Assembly (NCBI GenBank): GCA_018669475.1
Contig: JABHCC010000119.1
Span: 1-64,000, forward strand
DNA from: Bacteroidota bacterium
GTDB taxonomy: Bacteria > Bacteroidota > Bacteroidia > Bacteroidales > UBA12481
Length of the DNA: 64,000 nucleotides
Direction of reading: 5' to 3'
A program made the position numbers and the translations under genes. Below, piece by piece: positions 7,762 to 17,340 of this stretch. Each line of letters starts with the position of its first letter. Positions within the stretch are counted from its first letter, which is position 1. The notes beneath the pieces are model-generated. The model saw only the letters and a list, made by a program, of their open reading frames with translations, did not search any database and was not told the origin of the DNA.

Positions 7762-9165
7762 ATGAAGAACTCTAAAAAACAAATTGGTTTTACAATCCTG
7801 GCTCTGGTCATTCTGATTCTGATGCAGGCAGTTACAGTGTTGAGAATATATAAATTAGAAACAGACAAGTTCGACACTGAATATAGAGAATTAATAATTA
7901 ATGGTCTTGATCTATTCGAGGAAGCTAAACCTGGCATTGGTTTGGATGTGGCTCATGATAATCTTGATTTACAAACCAAACGATTGTTTGAATATTACAA
8001 ATTCGGAAAAGCAAGTGATACATTAGGTTTTAGAAAGATCACATTAAAACTGATACAGGAAGATTTTGAGAAGAATCAGGAAATGGATGTTCTCATTAAG
8101 AAGATTCTCCAAAACAAGAAGATAAAAACAAAGTTCAAGGTTCATATCTTATTTCATAAAATTGAGTTTGACGGTTATAGCGATACCCTTTCAATTTTCA
8201 ATGAAACAATAGACTCTAATTGGGAGTATGTTGATGATCTGAGAATTCCGGATGGAGCCCTGTCTGTTAAACGAGTGAACCATTGGGGTTCTTATTATAG
8301 CTGCAACTATGAGTTACTCATTGATTTTGCCGAGAAAGAAAAGATGGTATTAGGGCAAATAGCCGGAATGATGGCAATAATGCTTGTGGCACTATTTGTA
8401 ATAGGCTTCATATTTATTACTATTTTAAGAAATATGTTGGAGGAACGAAGGCTTTCATTACTGAAGACAGATTTCATCAATAATATGACCCATGAACTTA
8501 AAACACCTTTGTCAACTATTGCTATAGCGACCAAGTCTCTGAGTAATAGTGATTTTGCCAGTGATTCGGAGAAGGTGATTGGCACAGCTAAAGTGATTGG
8601 CCGTCAAAATAAGCAGTTGTCAAAGCAGATTAATCATCTCCTCGACGTCAGTATGTGGGAAAGACAGCAATTTGACCTGGATAAACGTTGGGTTGTTCTA
8701 GGCGATTTTCTTCATGACCTGGTCGAAGCTTTTAAATGGGAATGTAAAGATTTGGATATGACAATCCTTCAGGATTGTAAAATAGATCCAAAACTTGAGG
8801 TTTTTCTCGATGAAACACAAATTACAACGGCTTTACACAACTTGTTGATCAATGCAGTTAAGTATACTGACAAAAAACCGGAGATTTCTCTTAGCTGCGA
8901 GTATACCGATCAGATAATTCTGATCATAAAGGATAATGGAATTGGAATGTCAAAAGACAATGCCAAACATGTTTTCGAGAAATTCTATAGGGTTCATACC
9001 GGAAATATTCATAAAGTTAAAGGATTAGGTTTAGGACTATTCTATGTCAGGCAGATTATCGAAGCCCACCGTGGAACAATTCAACTAGTCAGCAAACTGA
9101 AGAAGGGAAGTACTTTTACAATTAAAATACCAAGTAATGGCAGATCAAATAATTCTACTGGCTGA
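7762..9165 (+). CDS. Two-component sensor histidine kinase
   Basis: A 467-residue inner-membrane kinase. One membrane segment is at about residues 8-27 and the second at about 200-225, which bracket a periplasmic sensor of about 170 residues. HisKA follows with the phospho-accepting histidine near 244 in NNMTHELKTPL. The ATPase domain shows NAVKYT (N box), DNGIGM and GLGLGLFYV. There is no HAMP domain. The ATG at 7762 is preferred to an in-frame TTG at 7744. The response regulator gene overlaps its 3' end by 29 bases. The arrangement resembles Bacteroides RprX/RprY, but orthology is not shown. Confidence 0.92.
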   Translation: MKNSKKQIGFTILALVILILMQAVTVLRIYKLETDKFDTEYRELIINGLDLFEEAKPGIGLDVAHDNLDLQTKRLFEYYKFGKASDTLGFRKITLKLIQEDFEKNQEMDVLIKKILQNKKIKTKFKVHILFHKIEFDGYSDTLSIFNETIDSNWEYVDDLRIPDGALSVKRVNHWGSYYSCNYELLIDFAEKEKMVLGQIAGMMAIMLVALFVIGFIFITILRNMLEERRLSLLKTDFINNMTHELKTPLSTIAIATKSLSNSDFASDSEKVIGTAKVIGRQNKQLSKQINHLLDVSMWERQQFDLDKRWVVLGDFLHDLVEAFKWECKDLDMTILQDCKIDPKLEVFLDETQITTALHNLLINAVKYTDKKPEISLSCEYTDQIILIIKDNGIGMSKDNAKHVFEKFYRVHTGNIHKVKGLGLGLFYVRQIIEAHRGTIQLVSKLKKGSTFTIKIPSNGRSNNSTG

Positions 9166-9814
9166 GGATGATACAGATTTAGGTAATATTCTTTCTCAAT
9201 ATCTTGAAATGCAGGGCTATAAGGTTTTATTGGCTCGTGATGGTCAAACCGCCTGGGAGATGTTTCAGGATAACGATGTTCAAATTTGCGTTCTGGATGT
9301 GATGATGCCAATGATGGATGGCTATGAAGTAGCTGAAAAAATAAATCGAAAATCACCTGAAACTCCTTTTCTATTCTTAACCGCAAAGAGCTTGAAAGAA
9401 GATCGTATTAAGGGACTGAAATTAGGTGCAGATGATTATATCGCAAAGCCATTTGACGTTGATGAACTTGTTTTGCGAATACAAAATATTCTGCGTCGTA
9501 CAGGTTCTCCTGAGGTTATGTCATTCCAGATTGGCCAATATGATTTCTCTTTTGAAGAATTAGTCCTGAAAGGGCCTGAAGACAGTCATAAACTTACTAT
9601 GAAGGAGGGTATGTTACTTCGATTCTTCCTGCAGCATCAGAATAAACTGGTTAAGCGTGAAGATATTCTGGAAGAATTATGGGGTGAGAATGATTACTTT
9701 CTGGGCAGGTCAATGGATGTATTCGTAAGTAGATTGAGAAAATATCTGAGTAATGAGAAGTCTGTCGCGATTGATACAGTCAGGGGAACCGGATATATTT
9801 TCAGGAGGAAATAA
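9137..9814 (+). CDS. OmpR-family response regulator
   Basis: A 225-residue regulator. The receiver domain (about 1-120) has acidic residues in LLAEDDTD, the phospho-accepting Asp near residue 54 in CVLDVMMP, and the late lysine in YIAKPFD. The C-terminal winged helix (about 130-225) ends RKYLSNEKSVAIDTVRGTGY, typical of OmpR/PhoB DNA binding. It overlaps the kinase gene by 29 bases and is surely its partner. The 11-base-spaced GTTAA repeats upstream of the kinase are the obvious autoregulatory candidate. Confidence 0.95.
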   Translation: MADQIILLAEDDTDLGNILSQYLEMQGYKVLLARDGQTAWEMFQDNDVQICVLDVMMPMMDGYEVAEKINRKSPETPFLFLTAKSLKEDRIKGLKLGADDYIAKPFDVDELVLRIQNILRRTGSPEVMSFQIGQYDFSFEELVLKGPEDSHKLTMKEGMLLRFFLQHQNKLVKREDILEELWGENDYFLGRSMDVFVSRLRKYLSNEKSVAIDTVRGTGYIFRRK

Positions 9815-9827
9815 ACAAGTTATATGT

Positions 9828-10466
9828 CTACTCAGCTAAGCGATAAATGTATTGCTTGTCAGTGTATTCGAATCTCAGCAAACCGAAAATCAATAAATTT
9901 GCCAGAGTCTCAACCGCCTCTTTTTGTCTTAATCTGCCAAGCTTTTTAAATTTAGATAAACTTAAGTAGTCATGCTCACTGAGATATTTAAACACTAATG
10001 ATTCAGGTATAGAATATCTAACTAATGTACCCCGCGATTGTTTTTGTTTCTGCCATACTTTGATTAAAACTGGCGAAGCCAGAATGTTTTCATCCTTTAC
10101 GCGGAAATAAGCGTTTTTAGTTCCATCGCTGTTTTTAACGTAATGAGGTTTCAATGTGCTCTCCTCAATCCTTACTTCAAGAACAGTTTTGCCCTCAAAA
10201 TTCCATGCCTTACTTAGAAAATCAATCTCAGGGACAGAATAAAGCTGAGCCGCCGCCTCAACCATATAAAACTCTTCCTCTGTTTTAACTCCCACAATAG
10301 TACCATTATCCTTAACCCCTATAAGCAGCCTTCCCCCAATGGTATTTGCAAATGCACTTAATGAACGACTTATCTTTCTCGAGTCAGTAATTCCAAATTT
10401 GAAATCCTGCTGCACATACTCGCCATGTGCAATCATATCATCGAGATTAGTAAATTTTCCAAGCAT
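9828..10466 (-). CDS. AlbA_2 (Schlafen-like) domain protein
   Basis: A 212-residue protein whose N-terminal part is an AlbA_2 domain. It shows EYVQQDFKFGI, then SAFANTIGGRLLIGVKDNGTIVGV, the pattern of the divergent AAA-4/Schlafen core that binds nucleic acid. The last 60 residues look like a small winged helix (SLSKFKKLGRLRQKEAVETLA). Related proteins are putative transcription regulators, but no target is evident. It converges with the response regulator gene and is divergent from the M14 peptidase gene. The minus-strand ATG at 10466 is well placed. Confidence 0.8.
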   Translation of the reverse strand: MLGKFTNLDDMIAHGEYVQQDFKFGITDSRKISRSLSAFANTIGGRLLIGVKDNGTIVGVKTEEEFYMVEAAAQLYSVPEIDFLSKAWNFEGKTVLEVRIEESTLKPHYVKNSDGTKNAYFRVKDENILASPVLIKVWQKQKQSRGTLVRYSIPESLVFKYLSEHDYLSLSKFKKLGRLRQKEAVETLANLLIFGLLRFEYTDKQYIYRLAE

Positions 10467-10552
10467 GGAGCAAAAATCTCAATTTATTACCAATTTTAAT
10501 GCATTTTTTTGTGAAATTGGCAACTCAAATTGAATAAACACCATATTAGATT

Positions 10553-11692
10553 ATGATCGTATCAGCAAACTTCGATAGTGGCAATATTATTTTTGATTCA
10601 TCACGAGAAACCAAAGATTTTACTGAAATAAATCTCAGAATCCGCAAGGATATAGGGGCTAAATTTATGCAGTGGTTTCATTTTAGAGTACAGGATGTTA
10701 ATAAGCAAGCTCTTGTTCTTCGGATATTAAATGCAAGTGAGGCCTTTTCTCCTACCGGATGGAGGGGGTATGAAACATGTGTGTCATATGACCGATTGAA
10801 CTGGTTCAGATGTGAAACTGAATATGATGAAAAAGAGCTGATAATCAGATTGAAGCCTGAGCACAACACTGCCTATTTTGCGTATTTTACACCATTCAGC
10901 TATGAACAGCATTTAAGCCTTGTGTCAAAATCACAATTATCACCCATTTGTTCTCTAAGATCTATCGGAAAAACTGTTCAGAACAGGGATATTGATTTAC
11001 TGACTATCGGAGAGAATTCAGTTTTGAAAAAGAAGATATGGATTCTTGGTCGCCAGCATGCAGGTGAAAGCATGGCCTCATGGTTTGTGAAGGGTTTTTT
11101 AGAAAGGATACTTGATTCGGATGATCCGGCTGCAATAAAACTATTAAGAAAAGCCGTTTTTTATGTTGTGCCCAGCATGAATATTGATGGAGGGATAGCA
11201 GGAAATATCAGAGTTAATGGTGCTGGTAGGGATCTGAACCGGGAGTGGGCAGATCCTGACAAGGAAAAAGGTCCTGAAGTATACTTTGTGAAAAATATGA
11301 TGAATGATCTGGGAGTTGACCTCTGCTTCGATATCCATGGAGATGAAGAGCTGCCATACAATTTTGTCTCGCGGATTGATGGAATTCCAGGATTTGATGA
11401 GCGTTTGGCCAGACACCAGTCTGGTTTTACTGAAGCTTGGAAAATCGCGAGTCCTGACTTCCAGGATGAATATGGTTATCCTGTTGATGCTCCGGGCAAA
11501 GCCAATTTGTCAATTTGTTCGAAAAATATTGCTCATACATTTAATTGCCTGGCTCTGACTGTAGAGATGCCTTTCAAAGACAACGCAGATTTGCCGAATC
11601 CGGGAACAGGATGGTCAGTTAAGCGCTCAGAGCAATTTGGTGCCTCACTTGTAAGTGCACTTCTTATGATCATCGATCAGATCAATCGCTAA
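10553..11692 (+). CDS. M14-family zinc carboxypeptidase (cytosolic carboxypeptidase type)
   Basis: A 379-residue metallopeptidase. A beta-rich N-terminal domain (about 1-120) of the M14_N type precedes the catalytic domain. Zinc ligands are in RQHAGES (His about 168, Glu about 171) and DIHGDEE (His about 262); the general-base Glu is in LTVEMPFKDN. NIDGGIAGNIRVNGAGRDLNREW carries substrate-binding residues. This is the layout of CCP/AGBL-type carboxypeptidases, which in bacteria remove C-terminal acidic residues. No signal peptide is present, so it is cytoplasmic. It is followed after 36 bases by a thioesterase gene; the native substrate is unknown. Confidence 0.88.
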   Translation: MIVSANFDSGNIIFDSSRETKDFTEINLRIRKDIGAKFMQWFHFRVQDVNKQALVLRILNASEAFSPTGWRGYETCVSYDRLNWFRCETEYDEKELIIRLKPEHNTAYFAYFTPFSYEQHLSLVSKSQLSPICSLRSIGKTVQNRDIDLLTIGENSVLKKKIWILGRQHAGESMASWFVKGFLERILDSDDPAAIKLLRKAVFYVVPSMNIDGGIAGNIRVNGAGRDLNREWADPDKEKGPEVYFVKNMMNDLGVDLCFDIHGDEELPYNFVSRIDGIPGFDERLARHQSGFTEAWKIASPDFQDEYGYPVDAPGKANLSICSKNIAHTFNCLALTVEMPFKDNADLPNPGTGWSVKRSEQFGASLVSALLMIIDQINR

Positions 11693-11728
11693 TAATTAAT
11701 AAAGCATTATCCACATAATAATAATAGA

Positions 11729-12469
11729 ATGAATCCTATTTGGGAAGAGTCATTTGCAATTGCAACCTATCATACTGATCCCTTCGGGAATCTAAAAATA
11801 GCATCCCTCTTTGAACTATTTCAGGATGCTGCAAGCAGAGATGCAGCACGCAAAGGATTTGGTTATTATAATCTGGTTGAAAAGGGAATATTCTGGGTGT
11901 TAATCAGAGTGGAAGCAGAGATCCAAAGAATGCCAGCATGGGAAGAGGAGATAACTTTCAGAACATGGCCAAAGGATATGGCTGGTATAGTGGCCTTTCG
12001 GGATTTTGAGATATTATCTAAAACAGGTAAGACACTGATCTCTGGTACAAGTTCATGGAGCCAGGTAAATCTAAAAACACGCCGTCCGATGAGGATTGAC
12101 CTTGTTGTTGATAATAATACACTACCGGATAAGCATGCCATGGAAAAAAGAGCTGAAAAAATAGTGAACCCGGCAGATCTGCTTTGGCACGATCCCTTGC
12201 AGGTAAGATCAAGTCATATTGATGTGAATTGGCATGTGAATAATACACAATATCTCGACTGGATTATTAATGAACTTCCCATCGAATGGATAAAAGATAA
12301 AACCCTTGCAAGAATTGGTATTAATTTCCTGGCAGAGGGTAAATTAAATGATATAGTATCAGTGGGATTGTCACATAGTTCAGAACTTGAATGGTCAGCT
12401 TGCGTAAGAAGAGATGGCAACAATGGAGATCTTTGTCGGGTTAAGCTTACATTTGCGGAACGAAATTAA
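11729..12469 (+). CDS. Acyl-ACP thioesterase
   Basis: A 246-residue double hot-dog protein of the acyl-ACP thioesterase family (PF01643). The N-terminal hot-dog spans about 1-130 (FQDAASRDAARKGFG) and the second about 150-240. The catalytic Asp-Asn-His set is in DVNWHVNNTQYLDW near residue 165. It would hydrolyse acyl-ACP to free fatty acids in the cytoplasm. It is followed after 16 bases by the YggS-type gene, so the two are probably co-transcribed. Chain-length preference cannot be read here. Confidence 0.88.
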   Translation: MNPIWEESFAIATYHTDPFGNLKIASLFELFQDAASRDAARKGFGYYNLVEKGIFWVLIRVEAEIQRMPAWEEEITFRTWPKDMAGIVAFRDFEILSKTGKTLISGTSSWSQVNLKTRRPMRIDLVVDNNTLPDKHAMEKRAEKIVNPADLLWHDPLQVRSSHIDVNWHVNNTQYLDWIINELPIEWIKDKTLARIGINFLAEGKLNDIVSVGLSHSSELEWSACVRRDGNNGDLCRVKLTFAERN

Positions 12470-12485
12470 CTGGCAATCCCCAAAA

Positions 12486-13151
12486 ATGAAATCGGTAAAA
12501 TCAAATATAGAGCAACTGCAGAATAACATCCCTCATTCAGTTAAGGTAGTAGCTGTTTCAAAAACTAAGCCTGTTGATCTTATAATGGAGGCGTATGAGG
12601 CGGGACAAAGGATTTTTGGCGAAAACCGTGTTCAGGAGTTGATAAGCAAACATCCGGCGATGCCTGAGGATATTGAGTGGCACATGATTGGTCATTTACA
12701 GTCTAAAAAAGTTAAGCTCCTGGCCCCATTTATCAGTCTAATTCATTCTGTCGATACATTAAAACTTCTTGGAGTAATCCAGGCAGAAGCGTTAAAAGCT
12801 AAGCGTAAAATTGGTATTCTGCTTCAGGTTCATATTGCTGAGGAAGAGAACAAATATGGTTTTTCACATGAAGAGATTCGTGATTTCTTCATGGAGGAAA
12901 AGAATTTGGAATACCCCGATGTCAATTTTAAAGGCTTGATGGGTATGGCGAGCTATACTGAAGATAGAGAGCAAATAAGATCTGAATTTAATTCGCTGTC
13001 ACAACTTTTTAAAGAGATCAGGATACAGAATTTTGATAAAACTGATCAGTTTACCGAATTATCCATGGGTATGTCAGGAGACTATCAGCTGGCAGTTGAT
13101 GAAGGCAGTACGATGATTCGTGTGGGTACCCTGATTTTTGGAGGGCGCTAA
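12486..13151 (+). CDS. YggS-family PLP homeostasis protein
   Basis: A 221-residue single-domain fold-type III PLP protein. The PLP lysine is in VVAVSKTKP (about residue 26). Further family blocks are FGENRVQEL, EWHMIGHLQSKK, and the phosphate-binding ELSMGMSGDYQLAVDEGSTMIRVGTLIFGGR at the C-terminus (cited in parts: LSMGMSGD, IRVGT, IFGGR). YggS/PROSC proteins have no known catalytic activity and buffer PLP and amino-acid pools. The ATG at 12486 gives the normal N-terminus; the longer in-frame extension from 12414 lies inside the thioesterase gene. Confidence 0.93.
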   Translation: MKSVKSNIEQLQNNIPHSVKVVAVSKTKPVDLIMEAYEAGQRIFGENRVQELISKHPAMPEDIEWHMIGHLQSKKVKLLAPFISLIHSVDTLKLLGVIQAEALKAKRKIGILLQVHIAEEENKYGFSHEEIRDFFMEEKNLEYPDVNFKGLMGMASYTEDREQIRSEFNSLSQLFKEIRIQNFDKTDQFTELSMGMSGDYQLAVDEGSTMIRVGTLIFGGR

Positions 13152-13187
13152 AACATCCGGCAGGTTGAAAATAATCTTGTACTACAT

Positions 13188-13691
13188 TTATTCCTGAATG
13201 ACATGAATTAAATCTACGGCAAGTAGTTTAGTATGTTCTGATAAACCAGATAGTCCATTTTTAATGCTTTCAACCAATTCATCCCGAATCTCATCTGTTA
13301 CAGTTTGGTCAAGAAAAGTATTCTCGATAACTGAAAAAGCTTCAAGTGCAACCAGATATTGCTGATTGAGAAAGATGTTAGCAAAGAATGGTAGATGCTC
13401 AGTGAAATTCAGATTCGATTCCCAGCATATCTGAGTCAGATCAGCAAGGATTGCATTATTCTTTTCATCCTTCATGGCCTCAATCAGGATCTCTGTCATT
13501 TTCTCATGTTTAATATCGGCCAGCAAATCGGTCAGGGCTTTTTTATTAAGATGCTCCTTTTGATAATGCAAAGCATTAATAATCCTCGATAAATCATCCA
13601 GACTACCGGATTGACGTATGGAATCAACTTCACGTAAGAAAATCTCAGAATCCTGATTATGTAATGGGTCAATTTGTTCAGGCTTTGTCAT
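13188..13691 (-). CDS. Small helical HEAT-like protein of unknown function
   Basis: A 167-residue acidic, all-helical cytoplasmic protein without signal peptide or membrane segment. Repeated helix pairs such as LTDLLADIKHEKMTEILIEA and the next repeat look like degenerate HEAT/ARM units (inference). It starts 15 bases after the uvrA stop and is on the same strand, so it is probably the distal gene of that transcript. I do not recognise a named family. Confidence 0.7.
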   Translation of the reverse strand: MTKPEQIDPLHNQDSEIFLREVDSIRQSGSLDDLSRIINALHYQKEHLNKKALTDLLADIKHEKMTEILIEAMKDEKNNAILADLTQICWESNLNFTEHLPFFANIFLNQQYLVALEAFSVIENTFLDQTVTDEIRDELVESIKNGLSGLSEHTKLLAVDLIHVIQE

Positions 13692-13706
13692 GTCCTTAGA
13701 ATTATG

Positions 13707-16520
13707 TTAGATTTTTTGCTTAATGAAAGAGCCAGTATATGAATTTTTACAATTCGCAAGGTCTTCTGGTATACCGGCGAATATTAATTCCCCTCCTTGA
13801 TCTCCACCTTCAGGTCCAAGGTCAATTACCCAATCTGCAGACTTAATAATCTCCGGATTGTGTTCAATTATCAGAATGGTGTGTCCTTTATCAAGTAGGG
13901 CATTCAGGGCTTTTAGAAGCACTTTTATATCATGAAAATGCAAACCTGTGGTAGGCTCATCAAAAATGAACAATGTTTTACCGGTGTCCTGTCCTTTGGA
14001 GAGAAAGGAGGCCAGCTTTACCCTTTGACTTTCCCCGCCTGATAGGGTAGAGGATGATTGCCCCATTTTCACATACCCAAGACCAACATCCAGTAATGGT
14101 TGAAGTTTTGAAGCAATGCGTTTTGATTGTGCTTCTTTCTGATTCAAAAAGAAAGTGATGGCTTCCTCAACTGTTAATTCAAGCAAATCATGAACGTTTA
14201 AGCCCTGATATTTAACGTCAAGAATCTCATCTTTAAATCGTTTTCCATTGCAGTGATCACAAACCAGATACACATCGGCCATAAATTGCATCTCAACTTT
14301 AATAAGGCCTTCTCCCTGACATTCTTCGCATCGTCCACCATCAACATTGAAAGAATAATGAGCGGGTTTGAAGCCATTCAGTTTCGATTGTGGTAATCCG
14401 GCGAATAATTTTCTGATTTCATCATATGCTTTCAGGTAAGTAACCGGATTTGATCTCGAGCTGCGTCCGATGGGATTCTGATCAACTAATTCAATAGAGC
14501 TGATCATGTGTGTGTCACCTGAGATGACGCCATACCTGCCAGTTGAACCTGATTGTCCATGAAGTTGTTTAGCCAAAGCCGAGTAAAGAATCTGGTTAAC
14601 TAAAGATGATTTACCCGATCCACTAACTCCCGTTACAACAGTAAGTATTTCCAATGGGAATTTCACATCCACATTCTTGAGGTTATTCTCGCAAGCACCT
14701 TTTACCTCAATGAAATTATTCCATGGCCTCCTTGAGCTCGGTACGTCGATTTTGTCTTCGTTACGAAGGTACTTGGCTGTCAATCCATTTGACTCTGCCA
14801 GCATTTTATTAAAAGGTCCATTGAAAATAATCTCCCCTCCCAGTCGCCCTGCCAGTGGACCAATATCAACAATAAAGTCAGCAGCTTTCATGATTTCCTC
14901 CTCATGTTCCACTACCAAAACAGTGTTACCCAGTTCTTTGAGATTCTTCAATACACCGATCAGTCTCTTGGTGTCACGTGGATGAAGACCAATGCTTGGT
15001 TCATCAAGAATGTATAGTGATCCGACAAGACTACTACCAAGTGAGCTGGCGAGATTAATTCTTTGCGATTCTCCTCCGGATAATGTATTAGATGTGCGGT
15101 TTAGATTAAGATATCCTAAACCAACTTTTACAAGGTAATCCAGACGATTGCGAATTTCAACGATTAGTCTGTCAGCAATTTTCTGATCATGACTGTCAAG
15201 CTGAAGTTCGTTAAAGAAATGCAGTAATTCATCAACAGGCAGTTCAACCAGATCGCTTATTGCTTTACCACCGATCTTCACATAGCCAGCTTCCTTCTTG
15301 AGTCTCTTTCCCTTACACTCGGGGCATTTTGTTTTTCCCCTGTATCTGGCAAGCATAACCCGATATTGAATTTTATATGCATTTTCCTGTAAATGGATGA
15401 AAAAATCATTTAGTCCTTCGAAGAATTCATTTCCTGACCATAAGATGGAAATTTCTTCGGGTGATAACTGATAAAAGGGTTTGTGAATAGGGAAGTTAAA
15501 TTTGGAAGCTTTAAAGACAAGTCTTTCCTTCCATAATTTCATTTTCTCACCTTTCCAGCAAACAACGGCATCATCAAATATTGAAAGACTTTTATTTGGA
15601 ATCACCAGGTCTTCGTCAATTCCTATTGTACTGCCGAATCCTTCGCATTTTGGGCAGGCACCAACCGGGTTATTGAAACTAAACAGATGAACAGTTGGCG
15701 AATTAAACTGTATCCCATCAGCTTCAAAGCGGTCACTGAAGCTTAGATTTACTATTTTATCCCCGGCTTCAAATATCTTAATGTTGCATTCACCCCTACC
15801 TTCATAGAAGGCTGTCTGGACTGAGTCGGCCAATCTCGAAGACAGGTCTTCATCTTTGGGATCAACCTGTATTCGGTCAATAAGAATTGATACAGGGCAT
15901 TCATTACAAAGGCTATCAATATTTTCAAGTATATCAGATATTTTCCTGATATTTCCGTCCTCTTCAACTCGCGAAAACCCTTGTTTCATCAGAATTTCAA
16001 GCTGTTGCTCCTGACTTCGACCGTTATTTGTTAACATTGGAGCGAGAATCATGACTTTAGTATTCTCTGGCAATCTCAGAACAGTATCAACTACATCTCC
16101 CACTGAATGCTTTTGAACAGCTTTTCCTGATACAGGTGAATATGTTTTTCCACCACGGGCGTAAAGTAGCTTAAGAAAATCATATATTTCTGTTGAAGTG
16201 CCAACAGTAGATCTGGGATTACGGGTATTAACTTTCTGTTCGATAGCTATCGCAGGGGGTATTCCGGTAATTTTATCCACATCCGGTTTGTCAAGCCGGC
16301 CCAGAAACTGGCGGGCATATGCTGATAAACTTTCAACGTACCTTCGCTGCCCTTCAGCATATAATATGTCAAATGCCAGAGATGATTTTCCTGATCCGGA
16401 TAGTCCGGTAACAATAATCAGCTGATTTCTGGGAAGATCAATATCGATGTTCTTGAGGTTATGTACCCGGCCACCACGAAGGCTTATTATTTTATTTTCT
16501 GTATTGTTGCTTTTGGGCAT
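13707..16520 (-). CDS. uvrA: Excinuclease ABC subunit A
   Basis: A 937-residue DNA-damage recognition ATPase of nucleotide excision repair. Two ABC modules are visible: Walker A GLSGSGKSS (residues 39-47) and GVSGSGKSS (about 635), signatures NTLSGGESQRINLA and STLSGGESQRVKLA, and Walker B LYILDEPSIGLHPRD and LFIFDEPTTGLHFHD. Zinc-binding CxxC pairs are in CPKCEGFG and CEECQGEG/CDHCNGKRF. The ATG at 16520 precedes the usual ISLRGGRVHNLKNI; an extension to 16580 adds only 20 unrelated residues. It is divergent from the sigma-factor gene. Confidence 0.97.
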   Translation of the reverse strand: MPKSNNTENKIISLRGGRVHNLKNIDIDLPRNQLIIVTGLSGSGKSSLAFDILYAEGQRRYVESLSAYARQFLGRLDKPDVDKITGIPPAIAIEQKVNTRNPRSTVGTSTEIYDFLKLLYARGGKTYSPVSGKAVQKHSVGDVVDTVLRLPENTKVMILAPMLTNNGRSQEQQLEILMKQGFSRVEEDGNIRKISDILENIDSLCNECPVSILIDRIQVDPKDEDLSSRLADSVQTAFYEGRGECNIKIFEAGDKIVNLSFSDRFEADGIQFNSPTVHLFSFNNPVGACPKCEGFGSTIGIDEDLVIPNKSLSIFDDAVVCWKGEKMKLWKERLVFKASKFNFPIHKPFYQLSPEEISILWSGNEFFEGLNDFFIHLQENAYKIQYRVMLARYRGKTKCPECKGKRLKKEAGYVKIGGKAISDLVELPVDELLHFFNELQLDSHDQKIADRLIVEIRNRLDYLVKVGLGYLNLNRTSNTLSGGESQRINLASSLGSSLVGSLYILDEPSIGLHPRDTKRLIGVLKNLKELGNTVLVVEHEEEIMKAADFIVDIGPLAGRLGGEIIFNGPFNKMLAESNGLTAKYLRNEDKIDVPSSRRPWNNFIEVKGACENNLKNVDVKFPLEILTVVTGVSGSGKSSLVNQILYSALAKQLHGQSGSTGRYGVISGDTHMISSIELVDQNPIGRSSRSNPVTYLKAYDEIRKLFAGLPQSKLNGFKPAHYSFNVDGGRCEECQGEGLIKVEMQFMADVYLVCDHCNGKRFKDEILDVKYQGLNVHDLLELTVEEAITFFLNQKEAQSKRIASKLQPLLDVGLGYVKMGQSSSTLSGGESQRVKLASFLSKGQDTGKTLFIFDEPTTGLHFHDIKVLLKALNALLDKGHTILIIEHNPEIIKSADWVIDLGPEGGDQGGELIFAGIPEDLANCKNSYTGSFIKQKI

Positions 16521-16614
16521 GATATTTGCATGCTTTTCATTAATTAATCGAGTGAAATTAATAGTTTTTTGTTCACGCAAAAAGAAAAATGTACATCAAG
16601 TAAAATATTTTTTA

Positions 16615-16622
16615 TAATTTTG
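16615..16622 (+). promoter_or_regulatory. Putative -7 box of the sigma-factor gene
   Basis: TAATTTTG matches the Bacteroidota -7 consensus TAnnTTTG and would give a 5' leader of about 90 bases. No good -33 TTTG is visible. Confidence 0.35.
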
Positions 16623-16659
16623 CGTTACAATATTGAAACCAAGTTTAACAATAACCCTT

Positions 16660-16714
16660 AGGAGGAAAGTCTATAGAAAAAAATCTACTTCTTGAACAAT
16701 AATAAATAGGAGGT
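16660..16714 (+). promoter_or_regulatory. Two Shine-Dalgarno-like sites in the sigma-factor leader
   Basis: AGGAGG at 16660-16665 and AGGAGGT at 16708-16714. The second is 4 bases before a TTG start and decides that start. Strong SD sites are uncommon in Bacteroidota, so they stand out. No ORF follows the first one at a sensible distance. Confidence 0.6.
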
Positions 16715-16718
16715 AGTT

Positions 16719-17309
16719 TTGAACTTGCAAAGTCTTGAGGACCATGTCCTTGTTAAGCAGTTTATCGATGGTGACCAGAGCTCTTTAGAAGAACTCATCA
16801 AGCGCCACAAAAGTAGAATATATACCTATATCCTACTAATAGTAAAAAATCCCCATTTGGCTGAAGATATCTTTCAGGATACCTTTATCAAAGTAATCAA
16901 ATCATTAAAAAGGGGTAAGTACCAGGATAAAGGGAAATTTGTTTCCTGGGTGCTGCGCATCGCGCATAATCTGATTATTGATTACTATCGTAAACAGAAA
17001 TACCAAAAAACAATCTCAAACGACGATACTGAGGTTGATCTTTTTAATTCAAAAAAGTTGGCTGAAGACACCATTGAGGATTCTCTCGTCCAGGATCAAA
17101 TACTATCCGAGGTGAGATATTTAATGGACAGTCTGCCATCAGATCAACGGAATGTTGTTTATCTGCGACATTATTGTGGTTTGAGCTTTAAAGAAATTGC
17201 CGATCAAACGGGGGTGAGTATTAATACTGCTCTTGGTCGTATGCGCTATGCTTTGATAAATATGAGAAGATTAATTGAAGAGCATAAAATGAATCTCACA
17301 GTTTCCTGA
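16719..17309 (+). CDS. ECF RNA polymerase sigma factor
   Basis: A 196-residue sigma-70 family protein of the ECF type. Region 2 spans about residues 10-95 (LVKQFIDGDQSSLEELIKRHK, cited in part, then AEDIFQDTFIKV and WVLRIAHNLIIDYYRK). Region 4 spans about 125-185 (LPSDQRNVVYLRHYCGLSFK with EIADQTGVSINTALGRM). Translation appears to start at TTG 16719, because a strong SD (AGGAGGT) lies 4 bases upstream and no ATG is available. No anti-sigma gene adjoins it. Very similar sigma factors are widespread in Bacteroidota, often as single genes, suggesting a core rather than SusCD-linked role. Confidence 0.92.
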   Translation: MNLQSLEDHVLVKQFIDGDQSSLEELIKRHKSRIYTYILLIVKNPHLAEDIFQDTFIKVIKSLKRGKYQDKGKFVSWVLRIAHNLIIDYYRKQKYQKTISNDDTEVDLFNSKKLAEDTIEDSLVQDQILSEVRYLMDSLPSDQRNVVYLRHYCGLSFKEIADQTGVSINTALGRMRYALINMRRLIEEHKMNLTVS

Positions 17310-17340
17310 TATCAGGATATGGTAAGTGAGTATTGGTCCG

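Noticed and set aside
16692-16709. Five-codon frame (TTG...TAG) between the two AGGAGG sites, considered as a leader peptide
   Set aside because: The first AGGAGG is 26 bases upstream, too far to serve it, and five codons occur easily by chance.
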